Source: an uncultured Bacteroidota bacterium (GTDB lineage Bacteria; Bacteroidota; Bacteroidia; Bacteroidales; UBA12481). Taken from it: a DNA stretch of 10,072 nucleotides. The notes under the pieces are model-generated. The model was not told the DNA's origin and ran no database searches. It saw only the letters and a program-made list of their open reading frames with translations. Made by a program: the position numbers and the translations under genes. Position 1 is the stretch's first letter; the number at the start of each line of letters is the position of its first letter. Location of the stretch: NCBI GenBank assembly GCA_903832165.1, contig CAILAQ010000529.1:1-10072 (forward strand), in the 5' to 3' direction. This document shows positions 5,793 through 10,072 of this stretch, piece after piece.

Positions 5793-6218
5793 TTAATTAT
5801 AATCGAATGTTACTTTGTATGATCCGGTGTAAACTCCGGAAGGTGCATTGTTAACACCAGTATTCAAGGTTGCTGCCACACTTACCTGCTGTGCACCTGC
5901 CAGTTTTTCGTTCCCGCCTGAAGTCGCTGTCCAGTTACCCATAGTCAGTGTGTCGTTACTGTCGACTTTGGTGAGAGTGGTCTGGGTTTCGTGAATCGTT
6001 ACTGCAAAAGTGGTAGACTGTGTGCTGGAAACTGAAAAGGTAGCCGGGGTAATGCTGTTGTTTGTATTAATCGATGACGAAGTGGAAATGGAAGCGGAGA
6101 TACCGTCAACAACCTCAGCAGAGATATGTCCGGTTGCTGTAACCTGTGCATTTGCGCTTATGAATGAAAAAGTCATCATTAAGACCGCTGCTGCTGTGGT
6201 TAGAATTACATTTTTCAT
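5793..6218 (-). CDS. DUF4402-like secreted subunit 6
   Basis: A 141-residue exported protein from the ATG at 6218. The frame extends to an ATG at 6248, but the promoter -7 element at 6253-6260 puts the transcript start at about 6247, so the 6248 start could not be translated from that RNA; GGAAA also precedes 6218. Signal peptide 1-24 (MKNVILTTAAAVLMMTFSFISANA, cut before Gln25). The mature protein has QVTATGHISAEVVD (25-38), a Ser/Asn/Thr-rich segment (41-56), FSVSSTQSTTFAVTI (61-75), LTMGNW (91-96), AQQVSVAATLNTG (109-121) and GVYTGSYKVTFDYN at the end. It is the shortest subunit and belongs to subfamily B with the 5064-5549 product. It forms a one-gene unit with its own promoter and strong terminator. 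Confidence 0.8.
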   Translation of the reverse strand: MKNVILTTAAAVLMMTFSFISANAQVTATGHISAEVVDGISASISTSSSINTNNSITPATFSVSSTQSTTFAVTIHETQTTLTKVDSNDTLTMGNWTATSGGNEKLAGAQQVSVAATLNTGVNNAPSGVYTGSYKVTFDYN

Positions 6219-6252
6219 CGTGTTTCCGCTTGTCATTTTCGTTTTCATGCAC

Positions 6253-6283
6253 CAAAGATATAGTGCACTGAAAGGCCTGGAAA
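6253..6283 (-). promoter_or_regulatory. Promoter of subunit 6 gene (TTTC-N19-TATCTTTG)
   Basis: The minus strand has TTTC at 6283-6280, exactly 19 bases, then TATCTTTG at 6260-6253. The -7 element matches TAnnTTTG exactly and the -33 differs from TTTG at one base; the same TTTC variant precedes the chaperone promoter. The leader before the ATG at 6218 would be about 30 bases. Confidence 0.65.
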
Positions 6284-6469
6284 TAGTGACGTTGCTTATT
6301 TCCCGATTCGTTTGATGAATGGACGGCTTATTTGGACCAATGGTTCATCTGTGCAGAATTCCGGTTGACGAACGGCATATTTTTCGTGATCTCCGTGCAT
6401 CTTAGGTTCGTTAGTCAAAAACGGAATCCATACCGAAGAAGAAGATCCGGTTTCGAGTCAAGCGATCCC

Positions 6470-6555
<86 letters not shown>

Positions 6556-6619
6556 CTTAAACTGTCTGATTGGTTAATTTTTTTATCTTGTCGGCGAAAC
6601 CTAATCTATATAATATAGT

Positions 6620-7087
6620 ATGCCCCCACGGATTATTAACGGCCTTGCCGAATTTCAAACCCTCGTAGGACAGGAAATCGGTGTATCAGACTACATGACA
6701 ATCACTCAGGAACAGATCAACAAGTTCGCTGATGCAACACTTGACCACCAATGGATTCATGTGGATGCCGAACGCGCCAAAACAGAATCACCATTTGGAA
6801 CAACCATCGCTCACGGATACCTGACACTTTCTGTATTGCCCCACCTTTGGTACCAGATTGCCGATGTAAGAAAGGTTAAACTGCTGGTAAACTATGGGTT
6901 GGAGGATTTTAAATTCAATCAGCCGGTCAAGGTGAATGATCAGGTAAGAATCAGGGTATTTATGGATGCCCAGACCAATCTCCGGGGAATTATTAAAACC
7001 CGGATGAAGGTAACCATGGAGATTCTTGATAATCCAAAGCCGGCCTATGTGGGGTATATCCTTTTCCTGTATCACTTTACAGATTGA
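6620..7087 (+). CDS. MaoC family dehydratase / R-specific enoyl-CoA hydratase
   Basis: A 155-residue cytoplasmic hot-dog-fold protein of the MaoC/NodN-like group, close in layout to mycobacterial Rv0130. The hydratase-2 motif is clear: FADATLDHQWIHVDAERA (36-53) carries the catalytic Asp42 and His47 with the expected spacing of five, followed by PFGTTIAHGYLTLSVLP (58-74), the segment that lines the acyl-CoA site, and LLVNYGLEDFKFNQPVKVNDQVRI (88-111), typical of the second half of the fold. Members of this family hydrate trans-2-enoyl-CoA to (R)-3-hydroxyacyl-CoA, in fatty-acid or polyhydroxyalkanoate metabolism; the exact substrate cannot be read here. Full length for the family. It has no functional neighbour in the window and is convergent with the gene at 7144-7944, with 56 bp between stop codons and no obvious terminator. 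Confidence 0.92.
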   Translation: MPPRIINGLAEFQTLVGQEIGVSDYMTITQEQINKFADATLDHQWIHVDAERAKTESPFGTTIAHGYLTLSVLPHLWYQIADVRKVKLLVNYGLEDFKFNQPVKVNDQVRIRVFMDAQTNLRGIIKTRMKVTMEILDNPKPAYVGYILFLYHFTD

Positions 7088-7143
7088 GGACTGCAGAAAA
7101 GATTCGGCAGATATAATCCGGCACCAGGGTCAGCGTTAAAATT

Positions 7144-7944
7144 CTATAATTTCCGGAACAGCTTCTCTGCCACATTCTTGTAGAAGGCAGGATCATCCGC
7201 CTCGAGAGCTTTTAGCTGCTCCTTGCAAGATGATTTATCACCATTGCGCAGGTTTATGAGCGCGAGAAACCATCGCGACCCTGTTCTGAAGGTGCTGTCG
7301 CTGCTAATCAGCTCCTCAAAAAGTTTGGCTGCATCGGCATACCGGCCTTCGTCAAGCAATGTAACCGCTTCGTAATAAGATCCTCCGGTATATAAGGTGG
7401 TATCTACTTTAGCGAGATCAGGAGTGAATCCCGATTTGAATTTCTCGTAAAGAGCCACCGGATCCGGCTTTATCACTAACGGAAAAACAAAAATATACAG
7501 CAGCAGGAGCAGCACCGGTAGCGCTATGAGCGACCGTTTGAGGTATTTTCGGTTCTTTGATTTCTCTGCCTCCCGGTCCACCTTGTCTGACACTTCGTAA
7601 ATTTCCTTGAGCAGAAACTCATTGGCAGCGAAAACCTGCAAAACATCGTGCTGCCTGGCCGTCGGATCAACCTCCTTAACCAGCAACGCCTTATCAAGCC
7701 AGAACAGTTCAGGCGATGTATATTCCATGGATTCAATGATCAAAGCCGGATCGATATCGCGACTCAGATAAAGTAATAATTTCTGCTGGGGCAAAGGCAA
7801 TCCCTTGATCTGCCTGTTAAGCTGCTTCAGGCGGTCATCGGTATCTGTCAACTCAAAAAGTGACACGGGTACATCATGAACACCAACCTCATTTTCTGGG
7901 GTAAGTGGATGATTTACAAGCCATTTTCGTATTTCTGCTTCCAT
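7144..7944 (-). CDS. Single-pass membrane protein with TPR-like C-terminal domain, function unknown
   Basis: A 266-residue protein I do not recognise as a named family. It has a cytoplasmic N-terminal part (1-130), one membrane helix at about 138-158 (LIALPVLLLLLYIFVFPLVI) preceded by the basic KNRKYLKR, which predicts N-inside topology, and an exported C-terminal part with a TPR-like helical pair (YYEAVTLLDEGRYADAAKLFEELI, 190-213, then RWFLALINLRNGDKSSCKEQLKAL, 224-247). The segment LPLPQQKLLLYLSRDIDPALIIESMEY (49-75) has the rhythm of a sigma region 4-type helix-turn-helix (LP..Q..LL then two short helices), but conserved residues are few. The architecture is common for Bacteroidota proteins that link the cytoplasm to the cell envelope, such as anti-sigma-like proteins. 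It starts one base after the stop codon of the secreted protein gene, so the two are almost surely co-translated and probably act together. Confidence 0.7.
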   Translation of the reverse strand: MEAEIRKWLVNHPLTPENEVGVHDVPVSLFELTDTDDRLKQLNRQIKGLPLPQQKLLLYLSRDIDPALIIESMEYTSPELFWLDKALLVKEVDPTARQHDVLQVFAANEFLLKEIYEVSDKVDREAEKSKNRKYLKRSLIALPVLLLLLYIFVFPLVIKPDPVALYEKFKSGFTPDLAKVDTTLYTGGSYYEAVTLLDEGRYADAAKLFEELISSDSTFRTGSRWFLALINLRNGDKSSCKEQLKALEADDPAFYKNVAEKLFRKL

Positions 7945-7945
7945 T

Positions 7946-8644
7946 CTATGAGCCCGCTACAATCTGACGTAAAACATTCTGATGAAATTCACCCACAAAC
8001 TTTGCATGAAAAATGGGGTAAAGCTTCCTGTCGCGAAAGGCAGAGCGGCTCCGGTAATGCGTCACATGACTGATCTTTGTATATCCATTAGGCATTTCGG
8101 AAAACCTTATCTCCTGTGATCCCTGTGAAACTCCATCCCTCAGGTAGCAAAAGCAGATAGTTTTGCTTTCAGGATCGAGCCGGGTAATCTCAAATGCCAC
8201 ACCCATGTTTTTCAGCCCTTTAAGCATACTTAGATTCACATATATAATATTACCTACCCTGATAGGCTCATTTGCATTTTCAGCATAGATGAATTTATTC
8301 TTTGGCCGGGAAAAGAGAAACCCGAATTTCACCAGGCGGCCGGTCCAGGCTTTGCGGGGTGAAATATTGGTATATTTTTCCCATACATTTCTGATTCCAG
8401 CCTTAACTACATAGGTTTTAATATCGGTCAGGTAGCTCAGGGAATCCTCTTTACGATAGCAGGCAGTAACAATATGCTGAAAATCGCTTGCCGTTTTAAC
8501 ATGCTCCCGCTCTACCAGGTCGCGAACCGCTTTCTGAGGAATACGGTTAAAATCCAGGAGTTCCCCGGGCGCTTGCGCTGCAGCATTTCCCGCCATCAGC
8601 AGCAAGCCGGCTAAGGATATTATCAAGGTAATCTTTCCGGTCAA
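7946..8644 (-). CDS. Secreted protein of unknown function, SRPBCC/DUF1990-like, TTG start
   Basis: A 232-residue exported protein. It begins with TTG at 8644: an in-frame TGA lies three codons upstream and the first in-frame ATG (residue 17) would remove the signal peptide. Signal peptide 1-23 (TGKITLIISLAGLLLMAGNAAA, cut before Gln24). The mature protein has an N-terminal helical part (EHVKTASDFQHIVTACYRKEDSLSYLT region, 47-73), then from about 85 a beta-rich domain: KFGFLFSRPKNKFIYAENANEPIRVGNIIYV, GVAFEITRLDPESKTICFCYL, EIRFSEMPNGYTKISHVTHYRS and a final helix FHAKFVGEFHQNVLRQI. This strand order followed by a C-terminal helix resembles START/SRPBCC-like lipid-binding folds, with DUF1990 the nearest family I can think of; the match is weak. 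First gene of a two-gene unit with 7144-7944. Role unknown; an envelope ligand-binding function is a guess. Confidence 0.68.
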   Translation of the reverse strand: MTGKITLIISLAGLLLMAGNAAAQAPGELLDFNRIPQKAVRDLVEREHVKTASDFQHIVTACYRKEDSLSYLTDIKTYVVKAGIRNVWEKYTNISPRKAWTGRLVKFGFLFSRPKNKFIYAENANEPIRVGNIIYVNLSMLKGLKNMGVAFEITRLDPESKTICFCYLRDGVSQGSQEIRFSEMPNGYTKISHVTHYRSRSAFRDRKLYPIFHAKFVGEFHQNVLRQIVAGS

Positions 8645-8804
8645 TTCGAATCAATTTTGATGGCGCTAATTTATTAATAATTCAATCATCAATGCTTCTT
8701 TGGCCGGCTGGTTCATCGATGGAATGATCGGATAATGACAGCCGTTGATTATTTCTTCCTTTTCCCTATTTTCGTCGTCTCTAATCACTCTAACACCAAT
8801 TCAT
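8645..8804. other. Divergent intergenic region between the secreted-protein unit and the propeller gene
   Basis: A 160-bp AT-rich gap that must carry two divergent promoters. On the minus strand TAAATTAG (fwd 8668-8675) is one mismatch from the -7 consensus; no exact TAnnTTTG or good -33 was found for either direction. No small gene is visible; the plus-strand frame continues open here only from a TTG at 8745, with no signal-peptide logic. Confidence 0.4.
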
Positions 8805-10015
8805 ATGTCGAAATTATTTTCTTTCATCCTGTTTTCGCTGGCTCTCACTATCAGCGCCTCTGCCCAGTCAACCCACTGGAGGGGACCGGCAGGCAACGGT
8901 ATCTATCCCGATAAGAATTTGCTTAAAGAATGGCCGGCTGAAGGACCCGCAATGCTCTGGCATTTTGATGGCCTGGGCAAGGGATTCTCCTCGCCGGTAT
9001 TTTCCAGCGACCGGATTTATCTGACCGGAACCATTGATGATCAAGGATTTATCTATGTATTGTCCATGGACGGCAAGCTGGAGGCTAAATACCCCTATGG
9101 TAAAGAATTTATCGAAAGCTGGCCGGGAGCCCGCTCGTCAGTAACCATTGTGGGCGACCTGCTGTATATGGAATCCGGATATGGTTCACTGTTTTGCATG
9201 AGCACAAAAGACGGTTCCATAAAATGGAAAAAGGAATTCCTGACTGATTATGACGGAAAAAACATCACCTGGGGATTTACGGAAACTGTTGTGATTGATA
9301 AGGATGTGCTGTACTGCACGCCAGGCGGTAAGGTGAATAACGTAATGGCCCTCAACAGACTAACAGGCGAAACTATCTGGTCAAGCACCGGCAAAGAGGA
9401 GCTCTCAGCCTACTGCACCCCGCTGCTGATCGAACTGCCTGCAAGAAAACTGCTGGTTACCATGACAGCAAACGATATTATCGGACTGGATGCAGCTAGC
9501 GGAAAACTGCTTTGGTCGCATCCCCAAACAAACGAGGGGCTGTGCATGCCAATACCCCGGTTTATGCCGATGGCGGTATCATGTGCTTCAGCGGTTACGG
9601 ACAGGGTGGTCCGAAATTAAAACTGAGTGCCGACGGAAGTTCAGTAACGCTGGAATGGTTTGCCAAAACTTTCGACAGCCGCATGGGCGGTGCCGTTTAT
9701 GTTGACGGATATATTTATGGCTCAGGCGACTCCTCAGGTAAAGAGTGGCAGTGCCTCGACTGGAAAACCGGCGAACGGAAATATGCCTCGACTGATGTTG
9801 CCAAAGGCGTCGTGATTTTTGCCGATGGCATGCTTTACGGATATACCCAGAAGGGTGACGTTTTCATGGCCAAAGCCACTCCTGTCGAATTTAAGGTTGC
9901 CGGAAAATTTGCAATTACCTTGGGTTCCGATCAGCACTGGGCACATCCTGTTATTAATGATGGGATACTGTATGTGAGGAGAGGGAATGCGGTTATGGCG
10001 TTTAAGATAAAGTAA
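8805..10015 (+). pseudogene. Secreted PQQ-like beta-propeller protein, interrupted by a single frameshift
   Basis: Two overlapping frames make one protein of about 403 residues. The start is the ATG at 8805, which opens a signal peptide (MSKLFSFILFSLALTISASA, cut before Gln21). The first 244 residues carry propeller-blade repeats: HWRGPAGNGIYPD, LLKEWPAEGPAMLWHFDGLGKGFSSPVF, DRIYLTGT..GFIYVLSMDGK, GARSSVTIVGDLLYMES, DGSIKWKKEF, WGFTETVVIDKDVLYCTPGG, NRLTGETIW, GLDAASGKLLW. This is the WRGP...LLW opening of secreted PQQ-binding-like/BamB-like propellers, often annotated as alcohol dehydrogenase-like. In the first frame the reading ends at 9620 with unrelated sequence after residue 244; the true continuation (GAVHANTPVYADGG ... 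DGILYVRRGNAVMAFKIK) lies in the frame used from about 9540 to the stop at 10013-10015. One missing G in the run at 9536-9539 explains it. It could be a sequencing error, a recent mutation or a switchable tract. The enzyme role is uncertain since cofactor residues cannot be confirmed. Confidence 0.85.
9534..9540 (+). other. Frameshift site in the propeller gene (G run)
   Basis: The sequence GAGGGGC has four G (9536-9539). Adding one G joins ...HPQTNE to GAVHANTPVY... and restores a single open frame to 10015. Up to this point the first frame matches the propeller pattern, and from it only the second frame does. Confidence 0.8.
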
Positions 10016-10020
10016 GGATC

Positions 10021-10072
10021 CACCTCACCCCCTTCCCCCTCTCCCACGAGCTTGCGAGTGCGGGAGAGGGGG
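10021..10072. repeat. GC-rich palindromic dispersed repeat, cut by the window edge
   Basis: After CACCTCACCCCCTTCC the arms CCCCCTCTCCC (10035-10045) and GGGAGAGGGGG (10062-10072) form a perfect 11-bp inverted repeat around a 16-base loop that itself has partial pairing (CAC/GTG, GC/GC). This C-rich head plus CCCTCTCCC/GGGAGAGGG palindrome is a type of intergenic repeat known from many environmental bacterial genomes, REP- or MITE-like. It lies 5 bp past the propeller gene and may also end its transcript. Confidence 0.7.

Noticed and set aside
6219..6248. N-terminal extension of subunit 6 starting at 6248
   Set aside because: The promoter -7 element ends at 6253, so the transcript would begin at or after this start codon; the 6218 start gives a normal signal peptide.
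9490..9705. Separate small gene inside the propeller region
   Set aside because: It is a third-frame shadow; the propeller sequence continues in another frame across the frameshift.

Overview
The window looks like a chromosomal segment of a Bacteroidota bacterium, probably an environmental Bacteroidales-like lineage. This rests on several things seen in the sequence: promoter elements of the Bacteroidota type (TAnnTTTG at -7), exported proteins whose signal peptides end in A-x-A before Gln, A-rich leaders with weak Shine-Dalgarno sites, and six DUF4402-type secreted proteins beside a PapD-like chaperone. The assignment to phylum is inference; nothing here fixes a genus.

Left part (1-6250, all genes on the minus strand). 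At the left edge is the N-terminal 356 residues of a large, Ser/Thr/Gly-rich secreted surface protein that runs off the window. Upstream of it lies a 400-bp intergenic stretch rich in 7-bp periodic repeats. Then comes a periplasmic PapD-like pilus-type chaperone (1476-2357) followed, going upstream, by six small secreted DUF4402-like proteins (2449-2988, 3022-3552, 3579-4115, 4363-4872, 5064-5549, 5793-6218). The three nearest the chaperone are tightly spaced and look co-transcribed. The other three sit in separate units; two of these have clear rho-independent terminators, and promoters can be read for two of them and for the chaperone. No usher gene is visible. The simplest reading is a fimbria or surface-fibre locus with one chaperone and many alternative or minor subunits.

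Right part (6220-10072). A 400-bp intergenic region contains a clean 12-unit heptanucleotide array (6472-6555). A plus-strand MaoC/R-specific enoyl-CoA hydratase gene (6620-7087) follows. Convergent to it is a two-gene minus-strand unit: a secreted protein of unknown function with a TTG start (7946-8644), then, one base later, a single-pass membrane protein with a TPR-like C-terminal domain (7144-7944). Divergent from that pair is a secreted PQQ-like beta-propeller protein (8805-10015) broken by a one-base frameshift in a G run at 9536-9539. The window ends inside a GC-rich palindromic dispersed repeat (10021-10072).

The most interesting part is the DUF4402/chaperone array: two subunit subfamilies, a nearly identical 5' cassette on divergent mature proteins, a lone Cys at the same position in two paralogues, and palindromes placed in the intergenic control regions.
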